Shown in pieces: positions 1 through 7,473 of a stretch of DNA of 64,000 nucleotides. The stretch spans positions 155,587 through 219,586 of the forward strand of contig NZ_JAMOKO010000002.1 of the NCBI RefSeq assembly GCF_023656745.1, read 5' to 3'. The stretch is from Collinsella sp. BG-O-102. GTDB lineage: Bacteria > Actinomycetota > Coriobacteriia > Coriobacteriales > Coriobacteriaceae. Both the position numbers and the translations under genes were made by a program. Under the pieces are notes generated by a model. That model was given only the letters and a program-made list of their open reading frames with translations, was not told the DNA's origin and ran no database searches. Every line of letters starts with the position of its first letter. Position 1 is the first letter of the stretch.

Positions 1-352
1 ACAGCACGCACACGGCAAGTGCCAGCACAAAGCCAAGCATGTTGAATACAAAGCCGGCATCGAACAGCACCGGCCCTTCGAAGCCGCCGAGCGCCATGGC
101 GCCGATCGCCAACGTCATGGCCCACGCGGCGCCGCCAATCACCACGCAGCGGCGCACGATCTCAAATCGATCGATCAGCAAAAAGCCGACAAGCAGCACC
201 GCCAAGATTCCAGCGATGTTATCAATGCCAATCAGCAGCAAGGTCAACAAAAAGAGCAGCACCGTTGCAAGTGCGCGGTTGTCGACGACTGACCTCACGT
301 ATTCAAAGAGTCGATCGGGCACCTCGAACGCTTGCCTATCGTCTTTTGTCAT
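1..352 (-). CDS. N-terminal part of a membrane protein, probably the sensor kinase of the adjacent regulator (runs off the window)
   Basis: The minus-strand frame starts with ATG at 350-352 and stays open for 117 codons to the window edge. After about 25 polar residues it contains roughly four hydrophobic segments (for example LLFLLTLLLIG, ILAVLLVGFLLI, ALAIGAMALGG-like and MLGFVLALAVCVL). No kinase motifs lie inside the window. It begins 26 bp after the response-regulator stop at 379 on the same strand, the usual spacing of a cotranscribed sensor kinase; the kinase assignment is inferred from that position only. It could also be an unrelated membrane protein. Confidence 0.55.
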   Translation of the reverse strand, partial: MTKDDRQAFEVPDRLFEYVRSVVDNRALATVLLFLLTLLLIGIDNIAGILAVLLVGFLLIDRFEIVRRCVVIGGAAWAMTLAIGAMALGGFEGPVLFDAGFVFNMLGFVLALAVCVL

Positions 353-378
353 ATCAAGATCCTCACAAGCGAAAAGCG

Positions 379-1074
379 TTATTCGATGATGTAGCCGACG
401 CCCCAGACGTTTTTGATAAAGCGCGGCTTTTGTGCGTCGTCGCCGATCTTTTCGCGCAAGTGGCGAATGTGCACCATCACCGTATTGTTGGAGCCGGGCA
501 TAAAGTCCTCGTTCCATACCGCGCGGAACAGGTCCTCCACGGCCACCACGCTGCCGCGATGCTCGACCAGATACAGCAAGATTGAATACTCGGTGGGTGT
601 GAGGCGTACCGGTGCACCGTCCACCGTTACGGAACGAGCATCGCGGTTGATCTCCAAGCCGTCGAGCTGAATGGTCGGCGACTCGGCCGCCTGCGCACGG
701 CTACCGTAGCTGGTGTAGCGGCGAAGCTGAGCGTGCACACGCGCGATGAGCTCCAGCGGGCGGAACGGCTTAACCACGTAATCGTCCGCACCAAGCGAAA
801 GGCCCTCGATCTTGTCTTGCTGGGCATCGCGCGCCGTCAGCATGATCACAGGATAGGTATGGCTGGAACGGATCGTACGCAGCAGCTCAAATCCATCGAT
901 ATCGGGCAGCATGACATCCAGCAGCGCCAAATCGAACTCCTGCTCCAAGATTGCCTTGGCAGCATCGGCCCCGCTATAGGCAATCTGGACATCAAAGCCC
1001 TCTTTTGTAAGGTAGATACCAACCAAGTCGGCGATGGCCTTCTCGTCATCAACTACCAGTATGCGCTCGTTCAT
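379..1074 (-). CDS. OmpR/PhoB-family (VanR-like) response regulator
   Basis: A 231-residue two-domain regulator of typical OmpR-family length. The receiver domain (about 1-115) has the acidic pair D9/D10, the phosphoacceptor D53 in LLDVMLPD, the switch threonine in MLTARD and the conserved lysine in VVKPF. The C-terminal winged helix (about 130-231) has the LTPTEYSILLYL start and ends in NVWGVGYIIE, like VanR/PhoB proteins. It precedes the partial membrane protein on the same strand, so the two probably form a two-component system. The divergent neighbour is a D,D-carboxypeptidase, so a cell-wall signal is plausible but not shown. Confidence 0.93.
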   Translation of the reverse strand: MNERILVVDDEKAIADLVGIYLTKEGFDVQIAYSGADAAKAILEQEFDLALLDVMLPDIDGFELLRTIRSSHTYPVIMLTARDAQQDKIEGLSLGADDYVVKPFRPLELIARVHAQLRRYTSYGSRAQAAESPTIQLDGLEINRDARSVTVDGAPVRLTPTEYSILLYLVEHRGSVVAVEDLFRAVWNEDFMPGSNNTVMVHIRHLREKIGDDAQKPRFIKNVWGVGYIIE

Positions 1075-1226
1075 GCGTGCTCCTCTCGCGCTCCATTATG
1101 CCCGAGGCGACGCACGCCACACACAACAAGCGTGGGTGATTAAGTCGGCCTTAAGCACCCTTGTGCCCGTTCGGGTGCGGATGTGGGCCACGCACGCACG
1201 CGATGATCGCCGACGCCGGCAAACGA

Positions 1227-1232
1227 TATACT
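1227..1232 (+). promoter_or_regulatory. -10 element TATACT of the carboxypeptidase promoter
   Basis: TATACT lies 40 bp before the proposed GTG start at 1272; no good -35 is visible. It lies downstream of the longer in-frame ATG codons at 1161 and 1203, which argues against those starts. Confidence 0.45.
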
Positions 1233-1271
1233 CTAGTTCCAGAAGAGACCATCCCGTCGAAAGCGAAATCC

Positions 1272-2612
1272 GTGAAGTCCCTCACCCCTTTTGCAAAGCG
1301 CTCAGCCCAGCTTGCCGCCGGCTTTGTCTGCGCTATCGCCCTTGCCGCTGGCGTGCCCACCGTCGCCGGCGCCCAAGTGCTCACGACCGACAATGTTTGC
1401 GGCAAAACCGCCGATGTGCGCGGTATCACGGCCGAAAACCTGCCCGATATCGATGCGACCAATGCCCTCGTCATGGGCAAAGACGGCACCGTCTACTATG
1501 CCCGCGACGCCGATGAGCAGGTCAAGATTGCCTCAATCACCAAGGTCATGACCGCAATCCTAACCGTCGAGAATTGCAAGATGGACGAGAAGGTCACGGT
1601 GAGCAACGCCGCAGCCACCGTGGGCAATTCGACCGCCGGCTTGCTCGAAGGCGACAAGCTTACCGTGGAGCAGGCGCTGCGCGGCCTGATGATTCCCTCG
1701 GGCAACGACGCCGCCATCGTGCTCGCCGAATATGTGGGCAAGAAGATCGACCCTAAGACCAAAGACGCCGAGGCCACATTTGTGAAGGCCATGAACGAGC
1801 GCGCTAAGAAGCTCGGCTGCACCGGTACGCTTTTTGAAAACCCGCATGGTCTGGACTTTGATGAGTGGGCTGGCGATATGCACTCAACCGCACACGACGT
1901 AGCGCTGATGATGCAGGAGGCCATGAAAAACGACACGATCCGCGAGGTCGTAGCGAGCGAGGATTCCTGGATCGAGGTCACGGGCGCCGACGGCACCGAC
2001 CATTCGCATTCCATGGACACGCATAACTATTTGCTGGGCCAAGATGGCAACATCGGTGGCAAGACCGGCACCACCGATGATGCAGGCTATTGCTTTACGG
2101 GTGCCTACAACCGCGATGGCGACGAGATCTACACCATCGTTTTGAACTCCACCACCACCGACCAGCGCTTTACCGATACCGCAACCCTTGCCAATTGGTA
2201 CTACGGTCACAAGGTGACGGTCGCAATCGCCAACACGCAGGAAAAGACCGCCAACGGCAACCCGCTTATGGCACGCATTAGCCAGACAGATTGGACGGAT
2301 AAGACAATCGACGCCACGCTCGCCGATCCCACGGCGCAAGCGACCGTGTTTTCCCTTGCCGGCGAGGTGACCGAAAAGGTTAGCTACGACGATCTTTCGG
2401 GCACGGTGCATGTGGGCGACAAGGTGGGCAGCGTTACGCTCAAGCAGGACGGCACCAAGGTCGCCGTCATGGACCTGGTTGCCGACGAGGAAGGCACAGG
2501 GCCGAATCCCATTGAATGGCTCCTTGTGAAGCTCGACCGCCTGGGCCGCCGCATCGACAACCGCCCACTTGCGGCAGAGAGCGAGACCGTCGCCAAGGCT
2601 CCTGAGATGTAG
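1272..2612 (+). CDS. D-alanyl-D-alanine carboxypeptidase (peptidase S11, penicillin-binding protein 5/6 type)
   Basis: This enzyme trims the terminal D-Ala from peptidoglycan stem peptides outside the membrane. I chose the GTG at 1272 because it gives a clean signal peptide (VKSLTPFAKR, then a hydrophobic run ending VAGAQ) and sits downstream of a TATACT element; the frame extends to ATG 1161 without such logic. The protein is then 446 residues. The three active-site motifs are present: SITK at about 88-91 (nucleophile Ser and general-base Lys), SGN at about 143-145 and KTG at about 264-266. The region after 330 is the beta-rich PBP5 C-terminal domain. No clear C-terminal amphipathic anchor is seen. 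Confidence 0.92.
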   Translation: MKSLTPFAKRSAQLAAGFVCAIALAAGVPTVAGAQVLTTDNVCGKTADVRGITAENLPDIDATNALVMGKDGTVYYARDADEQVKIASITKVMTAILTVENCKMDEKVTVSNAAATVGNSTAGLLEGDKLTVEQALRGLMIPSGNDAAIVLAEYVGKKIDPKTKDAEATFVKAMNERAKKLGCTGTLFENPHGLDFDEWAGDMHSTAHDVALMMQEAMKNDTIREVVASEDSWIEVTGADGTDHSHSMDTHNYLLGQDGNIGGKTGTTDDAGYCFTGAYNRDGDEIYTIVLNSTTTDQRFTDTATLANWYYGHKVTVAIANTQEKTANGNPLMARISQTDWTDKTIDATLADPTAQATVFSLAGEVTEKVSYDDLSGTVHVGDKVGSVTLKQDGTKVAVMDLVADEEGTGPNPIEWLLVKLDRLGRRIDNRPLAAESETVAKAPEM

Positions 2613-2640
2613 AGCGCAAGAATAATCAGCCCACTGAAAG

Positions 2641-2669
2641 GAGGCGTCCGAAAGGATGCCTCTTTTTTT
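2641..2669 (+). terminator. Intrinsic terminator of the carboxypeptidase gene
   Basis: A nine-base GAGGCGTCC/GGATGCCTC stem with a GAAA loop is followed by seven T residues, 28 bp after the stop codon. Confidence 0.9.
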
Positions 2670-2935
2670 GAGGGTTCGAATCCCCAGTTAACATTCTTCT
2701 AATTAAAAAAGGGCCCCAAATGGGACCCTTCTTTCATGTCATACTGGCGGAGAGCTGGGGATGTCCGGGCATGCTACGCATGCCCTCCGGCTTCAAAGCC
2801 TGGCGGCTTTTCGCCCACGGGCTACAAACGCTTTCGCGTTTGCTTAACGCCCGTGCCCTCTCGGGTTCGAATCCCCAGCGCCCTTTCTCGATAATAAAAA
2901 AGGGCCCCCGATGGGACCCTTCTTTAAAGTTAAAC
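2670..2935 (-). repeat. tRNA-Ser-associated repeat: terminator copies, truncated tRNA 3' end and hairpin cassette
   Basis: Read toward the real tRNA-Ser, this stretch holds an orphan T-arm-like end (about 2669-2687), a terminator (2705-2731), a copy of the last 18 bases of tRNA-Ser with CCA (2745-2762), a hairpin-rich cassette and a T-arm-like sequence in the opposite orientation (about 2864-2877). The cassette core at 2816-2855 folds as CACGGGC/GCCCGTG outside and AAACGC/GCGTTT inside. The same architecture occurs in the tRNA-Arg region. Open frames through it are spurious. Confidence 0.75.
2895..2924 (-). terminator. Terminator of tRNA-Ser(GCT)
   Basis: On the minus strand, AGGGTCCC pairs with GGGGCCCT around an ATCG loop and is followed by a T run, 11 bases past the encoded CCA. 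Confidence 0.85.
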
Positions 2936-3026
2936 TGGCGGAGAGCTGGGGATTCGAACCCCAGATGCCCTTTTGGGGCATACTCGCTTAGCAGGCGAGC
3001 ACCTTCGGCCTCTCGGTCAGCTCTCC
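2936..3026 (-). tRNA. tRNA-Ser(GCT)
   Basis: A 91-base class II tRNA with the acceptor stem GGAGAGC/GCTCTCC, anticodon stem CTCGC/GCGAG enclosing the CTGCTAA loop (anticodon GCT), a long variable arm, the T-loop GGTTCGAATCC and an encoded CCA. Confidence 0.96.
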
Positions 3027-3118
3027 GTAACAGCCGTTCTATAGTAACCAAACAGCCAAGGATGGGCAAGAGGAAATTTTCTAATTGCCTAGCATCCTTT
3101 CCTCCTTGGAAGCTTCAC

Positions 3119-5560
3119 CTACCCCAGCGAGCGGTTGAGGGAGCCGAGCTCGTCGTTACCCATGGTACGCCACATTTGGAAGATGCAACCGCGCGCCAGG
3201 AAAAAGAAGCCGTTGTCGACCAGTTGCACAGCGGCATCTGCCAGCTGATTCGTCACGGCGGACACTGGCGGCAGCTCAAGTCCAGCCTTGCGGATGGTCT
3301 CGACCGCCTCCTCGAACGTCGGAGGCTCGCTGACGCCCATCTCGTTCATAAGGCCCTGCATTTCTTCCAGCGCGCTGCTGCCCGACTCCTCGCCGCGCGG
3401 CACCAGACGGTAACAAGCCAGCGCCAGGTCGAGCTGATCGCAATTCCAATAGGCAAACGCCAAGCGATAGAACAGGTAGCCGATTGCAGAACGATCGCTG
3501 GCAATACGTAGGCCGTGGCGCGCCACCTCGATAATCTCGTCAAAGCGCTCCAGACGCGCAAGCACGTTGATGAGCGCAAAGTGCGACTGCATGGACGAGC
3601 GCGCCAGATCGTAAAGATGGCGCACCTCGGGCAGTGCTCGTTCAAAGTCCTCTTGTTCGGCGTAAAAGCTGCAGATCTCGTGCTGGGCAAAGTACAGCGC
3701 ATCGGGCGCACGAAGGATTCGCACAGAGCGGTCTTCTTCCAACACCGGTAGCACCATGCGCACCAGCTGGTTATCGCAAAACTGCGTTTGAACCGGACCT
3801 GTCGCCAAAAGCTCGGCGACGGCGCACTTAGCCTCCAACTCCTCAACAAGACGGGAAAAGCCTTCAAAAGCACCTGTACGGTCGACTTTTGCCTGCTCGC
3901 GCAATTCAACAACACGGGCAACGTATGGGTCGTCGTCCTCTTCCATGACCTCCAGCTCGTCAGCCGCATCGGCAAGCAGCAGATCGCGCAGCGCCGGCGG
4001 CAGCATGCGATGGTCATCACGCGGACGAGCATGAACCTCCGCAGGTTCAATCGTCTCCGGAGCGGTTGACTCATATGCCTCAAGCACACGCTTGCACGGC
4101 ATATCGTCCATGTCCATGCTCTCAAGATCCTTGGCGACAGGCACGCAATCGGCCAGATAGGCCGCGCGCCCAAAGAAATACGTTGCGACAACGCACTCGC
4201 CCTGCTCACTGTCGGGAGCAGCAATCTGCACATAGCAGCGCGTGATGCAGGTGCCCGCGGCAAAACACGCTGCCGCAAGCGTGAGCGCCACGCGCGCATC
4301 GTGCTCCGCGGCCCAGATCGTGCGCGTGTCCTCGTCCAGCTCGTGCCAGGCGTCATCTTGAGCGTCGTATTCACGTTGCGGCATGGCATCAACGACAGAC
4401 TGCCCAAACCGAACGAGCATAATCCCCTCGGCAACGTTTGCCCGATAGGTATAGTCGAGCCGCGTGACCACGTTAAGCGCCTCGACAATACGCGCGAAGC
4501 GGGTACGCACATCCCACTCACCGCCCGGCTGGCAAGCCACCGTTCCCGGTTTGGACCACGGGTTGTCGCTCGAGGTTGTATCGAGCAGTCGGGGAACATC
4601 GTTGGTCGTCTTGGCGATATGCCACGCATCAAAGAGCGCGCAGCCCTCAAGGCTCGGCGAGGATGCCGCAGGGACCAATCCGGCCCCGATGTGCTCAAGG
4701 ATGCCGGAGAGACGGTTAAGACGGCACTCGATGGCAAGCAGCATGTCAATCTCGTCCTGGTCCAGCAGGCTGCGATCAAAATTGAGATAGAAAAGCTTTG
4801 AGCGATCGATGCGAGCCAGGCTCATCTCGGACTTAGCGGCGATGGTGCGCAAGCGGGGCAAGTCAATTTCACCCATAAGGGCGGCGGCATAGCGCTCGAT
4901 ACCGCTCGGATTCTCGGCATGGTCAACGCGGTAGAGCAGCGTCTCGATAGCGTCAGGTAGCGGTGTCGTGTTAAAGCCCAAAAACACCTCGACCGGCTCG
5001 GGCAACTTTACGAGCTTGATCTTGTCGACAACGTTTTGCATACCCTCGTCGAGTCCGTCGGCGTCCGCCGTGCTCGCAATGGTATTTTCGGAGTCAGCGA
5101 ATATCACGTAGCGCAGGAACATCGATGCCATGAACTCACCGTAAGGAAGGGAGCGGGTCGAATTCCATGTCTCGTGGTCGGACTGCTCGCGCATGGGGCC
5201 TTCGGGAGAGCCGACGGTTCGCGCGCACGCGCGCATTGTGCCGTTGGCTCCCCGAACCACAATCTCACCAATACCGGAGTCCGACTCGTCAAGGACCAGT
5301 TCCATGTCGGGATCGTTGGGCAGCGGAGTCTCGCTAACGGGGCGGTCCACCTTGTACACCTCGCCCGAAACGCTTACATAGCCCAAAAGCGACACATGGC
5401 TTTTGCCAACGAATTCGACGACATAGCAAGATTCATGCTGATCCTCGCCAAAGAGTTTCCAGACCACGCCATATGAACGTCCCGCAGGCTGCTCGGGCAT
5501 CGCCGGAAAGCGCTTTTTGGGATCGAGAAACCTGAGCTTGTATGTCGGACGCTCTGCCAC
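3119..5560 (-). CDS. Large uncharacterised protein with TPR-like C-terminal helices
   Basis: An 813-residue soluble protein starting with GTG (GTGGCAGAG) preceded by AGGGTGA. I do not recognise the family. There is no signal peptide and no membrane segment. The N-terminal third looks beta-rich; an acidic linker (EEDDDP) lies near residue 565. Residues of about 620-740 contain helical pairs such as FERALPEVRHLYDLARSS, FALINVLARLERFDEIIEVARHGL and FYRLAFAYWNCDQLDLALACY, which resemble tetratricopeptide repeats, so a protein-binding role is possible. It is a single gene between tRNA clusters with no operon partners. The coding frame is long and uninterrupted with normal local codon use, so it is surely real. 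Confidence 0.85.
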   Translation of the reverse strand: MAERPTYKLRFLDPKKRFPAMPEQPAGRSYGVVWKLFGEDQHESCYVVEFVGKSHVSLLGYVSVSGEVYKVDRPVSETPLPNDPDMELVLDESDSGIGEIVVRGANGTMRACARTVGSPEGPMREQSDHETWNSTRSLPYGEFMASMFLRYVIFADSENTIASTADADGLDEGMQNVVDKIKLVKLPEPVEVFLGFNTTPLPDAIETLLYRVDHAENPSGIERYAAALMGEIDLPRLRTIAAKSEMSLARIDRSKLFYLNFDRSLLDQDEIDMLLAIECRLNRLSGILEHIGAGLVPAASSPSLEGCALFDAWHIAKTTNDVPRLLDTTSSDNPWSKPGTVACQPGGEWDVRTRFARIVEALNVVTRLDYTYRANVAEGIMLVRFGQSVVDAMPQREYDAQDDAWHELDEDTRTIWAAEHDARVALTLAAACFAAGTCITRCYVQIAAPDSEQGECVVATYFFGRAAYLADCVPVAKDLESMDMDDMPCKRVLEAYESTAPETIEPAEVHARPRDDHRMLPPALRDLLLADAADELEVMEEDDDPYVARVVELREQAKVDRTGAFEGFSRLVEELEAKCAVAELLATGPVQTQFCDNQLVRMVLPVLEEDRSVRILRAPDALYFAQHEICSFYAEQEDFERALPEVRHLYDLARSSMQSHFALINVLARLERFDEIIEVARHGLRIASDRSAIGYLFYRLAFAYWNCDQLDLALACYRLVPRGEESGSSALEEMQGLMNEMGVSEPPTFEEAVETIRKAGLELPPVSAVTNQLADAAVQLVDNGFFFLARGCIFQMWRTMGNDELGSLNRSLG

Positions 5561-5684
5561 GAAGTATCACCCTGATCGGTCGCTTGAAGAAGGAGTGGTC
5601 GCGAATTAGTCGCGACATCTACTCGGAATCTTACACGAGTCGACAGGAAATCGTCCCTTTGGACAAAAGCACTCAAGCTGGCGC

Positions 5685-6122
5685 AAAAGAAAAGCCCCCG
5701 TTGCCGGGAGCTTTAATCTCAAATGGTGCGGCGTATAGGATTCCGCGCATCCGCTGCGCGGATCCGCACCGGCTTCGCCCGCCTGCCGGCGTGCTCGCCC
5801 GCGGGCTAAAAACGCTCCGCGTTTTCTTTACGCCCGCGCCTCGACCGAGGTTCGAATCAATGCGGTGTTTACGTAAAAGAAAAGCCCCCGTTGCCGGGAG
5901 CTTTAATCTCAAATGGTGCGGCGTATAGGATTCCGCGCATCCGCTGCGCGGATCCGCACCGGCTTCGCCCGCCTGCCGGCGTGCTCGCCCGCGGGCTAAA
6001 AACGCTCCGCGTTTTCTTTACGCCCGCGCCTCGACCGAGGTTCGAATCAATGCGGTGTTTACGTAAAAGAAAAGCCCCCGTTGCCGGGAGCTTTAATCTC
6101 AAATGGTGCGGCGTATAGGATT
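5685..6122. repeat. 190-bp tandem repeat (two full units and a partial third) carrying tRNA-Arg 3' ends
   Basis: Units at 5685-5874 and 5875-6064 are identical by eye, and a third copy starts at 6065 and runs straight into the intact tRNA-Arg gene. Each unit has a minus-strand terminator, a copy of the last 19 bases of tRNA-Arg(ACG) including CCA (5724-5742, 5914-5932), a GC-rich hairpin cassette (cores 5801-5837 and 5991-6027) and an inverted T-arm-like end GGTTCGAATC. The period is exactly 190 bp. A transcript reading through the tRNA would contain all of it. Open frames crossing it are spurious. Confidence 0.9.
6067..6094 (-). terminator. Terminator of the first tRNA-Arg(ACG) copy
   Basis: AAAGCTCCCGGCAACGGGGGCTTTTCTTTT on the minus strand, split here as an AGCTCCCG/CGGGGGCT stem followed by T residues, starts about ten bases after the CCA end. 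The same hairpin recurs in each 190-bp repeat. Confidence 0.85.
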
Positions 6123-6180
6123 CGAACCTATGACGTTCTGATTCGTAGTCAGACCCTCTATCCAGCTGAGGTAACGCCGC
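6104..6180 (-). tRNA. tRNA-Arg(ACG), copy 1
   Basis: A 77-base tRNA with the acceptor GCGGCGT/ACGCCGC, anticodon stem TCTGA/TCAGA around CTACGAA (anticodon ACG, decoding CGN after A-to-I editing) and an encoded CCA. The last 19 bases are repeated upstream on the plus strand in the 190-bp units. Confidence 0.97.
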
Positions 6181-6302
6181 GACTTGTTGATTATTATGCA
6201 CATCGACTGAATAAAGGTCAAGCATTTTTCGAAAAAAGTTATCGAATTTGATTTTTACTCATTTTTGACCACTTGATGCGATCTTCAACGCATCGCGATA
6301 TA

Positions 6303-6331
6303 AGAAAAGCTCCCGTTGCCGGGAGCTTTAA
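6303..6331 (-). terminator. Terminator of tRNA-Arg copy 2
   Basis: Stem AAAGCTCCCGGC/GGGAGCTTTT-type hairpin on the minus strand, eight bases after the CCA end, followed by TTTTC. Confidence 0.8.
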
Positions 6332-6338
6332 AATCAAA

Positions 6339-6415
6339 TGGTGCGGCGTATAGGATTCGAACCTATGACGTTCTGATTCGTAGTCAGACCCTCTATCCAG
6401 CTGAGGTAACGCCGC
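6339..6415 (-). tRNA. tRNA-Arg(ACG), copy 2
   Basis: The mature sequence is identical to copy 1 (77 bases, anticodon ACG, encoded CCA). The 158-bp spacer to copy 1 is AT-rich and holds no gene that I can see. Confidence 0.97.
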
Positions 6416-6770
6416 AACGCACGGATTATTATGCACGTGACCCCTCGATGGGTCAAGCGACAATTAGAAAAAATTTTACGGAGTGATAATTAAGTTGTTC
6501 GTGCCTCGACCGAGGTTCGAATCCATGCGGTGTTGCCATAAAAGAAAAGCCCCCGTTGCCGGAGGCTTTAAAGTTCAGTTGGTGCGGCGTATAGGATTCC
6601 GCGCATCCGCTCCGCGGATCCGCGCCGGCTTCGCCCGCCTGCCGGCGTGCTCGCCCGCTCGCTACGGACGCTCCGCGTCCGCTTCACGCTCGCGCCTCGA
6701 CCGAGGTTCGAATCCATGCGGTGGCGGCATAAAAGAAAAGCCCCCGTTGCCGGAGGCTTTCAATTTCAAT
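6416..6770. repeat. Second tRNA-Arg repeat region with a diverged hairpin cassette
   Basis: From the left it holds an AT-rich spacer, an orphan inverted T-arm end (about 6501-6525), a terminator (about 6543-6573), a truncated tRNA-Arg 3' end (6580-6598) and a full cassette (about 6599-6724) ending in the same inverted T-arm sequence. The inner hairpin of this cassette is GGACGC-TCC-GCGTCC (6666-6680), where the 190-bp units have AAAACGC-TCC-GCGTTTT: both sides of the stem changed together. No coding sequence is supported. Confidence 0.85.
6731..6765 (-). terminator. Terminator of tRNA-Arg copy 3
   Basis: Minus-strand hairpin GCCTCCGG-CAAC-GGGGGC-type stem followed by TTTTCTTTT, six bases after the CCA end. 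Confidence 0.8.
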
Positions 6771-6847
6771 TGGTGCGGCGTATAGGATTCGAACCTATGA
6801 CGTTCTGATTCGTAGTCAGACCCTCTATCCAGCTGAGGTAACGCCGC
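6771..6847 (-). tRNA. tRNA-Arg(ACG), copy 3
   Basis: A third identical 77-base tRNA-Arg with anticodon ACG and encoded CCA. The three copies lie within 750 bp, each with its own terminator. Confidence 0.97.
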
Positions 6848-6924
6848 AGCGCAAAACATATAAAACCACTTTAGCTTATTGGAGTCAAGCACAATCTCAA
6901 ACTTTTTTTTGGAACGCAGTTTTG

Positions 6925-7302
6925 TCATGCTGCTCCGCATATACCGTCGTTCCCCGTACGATCGATTGGCTTTTCGATCACGTCAAACTTAGCATCAAGT
7001 TCCCTCAGGAGCGATCTCACCCGCTGGGCACAATCATAATCGGCAAACGAGATACTCAACATGCGAGCAACCTGGTTAGATGTCCGGACCCCATAGAAAT
7101 GCTCCAGGGCCACAAGCCCCTCGTGCGCCACAAACGTCTCAACCACATGCGGCGACTCCTCGTAGCACCATTGGGTCAACGGACCCTCGCTCGTCTGTCG
7201 AACCACCAGGCCACCCATGCCAGACGGCTCACACGTCACAAGCAGGTACTCCCCGCCCTCGTCGCTCTCAAACAAAACCACCCGCTCATCAAACAGCTCC
7301 AT
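6925..7302 (-). CDS. Small hypothetical protein
   Basis: A 125-residue acidic soluble protein starting at ATG with the ribosome binding site AAAGGGGAC. It begins MELFDERVVLFESDEGGEYLLV, split here as two strands by its look, and has no motif I recognise. It has no membrane segment. It is downstream of serS on the same strand but separated from it by a terminator, so it probably has its own promoter. The good ribosome binding site and normal codon use support it being real; the function is unknown. Confidence 0.7.
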   Translation of the reverse strand: MELFDERVVLFESDEGGEYLLVTCEPSGMGGLVVRQTSEGPLTQWCYEESPHVVETFVAHEGLVALEHFYGVRTSNQVARMLSISFADYDCAQRVRSLLRELDAKFDVIEKPIDRTGNDGICGAA

Positions 7303-7421
7303 CGCGTCCCCTTTCTCTCGCTCTTATTTAGCAAAAGCATAGCAGGTAGATGGCTGTATACAGAACAGTTGTTCGTGTGTTTTCTATTGAGCTGTCCGCA
7401 CAGCATGGTATGGCCGCACAC

Positions 7422-7450
7422 AAAAAGGGCACCCCAAAAAGGAGTGCCCT
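7422..7450 (-). terminator. Terminator of serS
   Basis: On the minus strand GGGCACTCC pairs with GGGGTGCCC across a T-rich loop and is followed by TTTTTG, 24 bases after the serS stop. Confidence 0.9.
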
Positions 7451-7473
7451 AGCAAATCGCTTATGCAGCCAAT

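Noticed and set aside
1161..1271. Longer N-terminus of the D,D-carboxypeptidase
   Set aside because: It would place a cysteine-rich stretch before the signal peptide and start upstream of the promoter's -10 element.
2720..3511. 263-codon plus-strand frame across tRNA-Ser and the end of the large unknown gene
   Set aside because: It crosses a tRNA gene and an opposing gene; no coding support.
5685..6122. CRISPR-like array
   Set aside because: Only two full 190-bp units, no spacers and no cas genes; the units contain tRNA ends and terminators.
5673..6785. Small open frames reading GSNPC/RFESM-type peptides in the tRNA-Arg repeats
   Set aside because: They are translations of tRNA T-arms, terminators and hairpins; such peptides are common annotation artefacts near tRNA genes.
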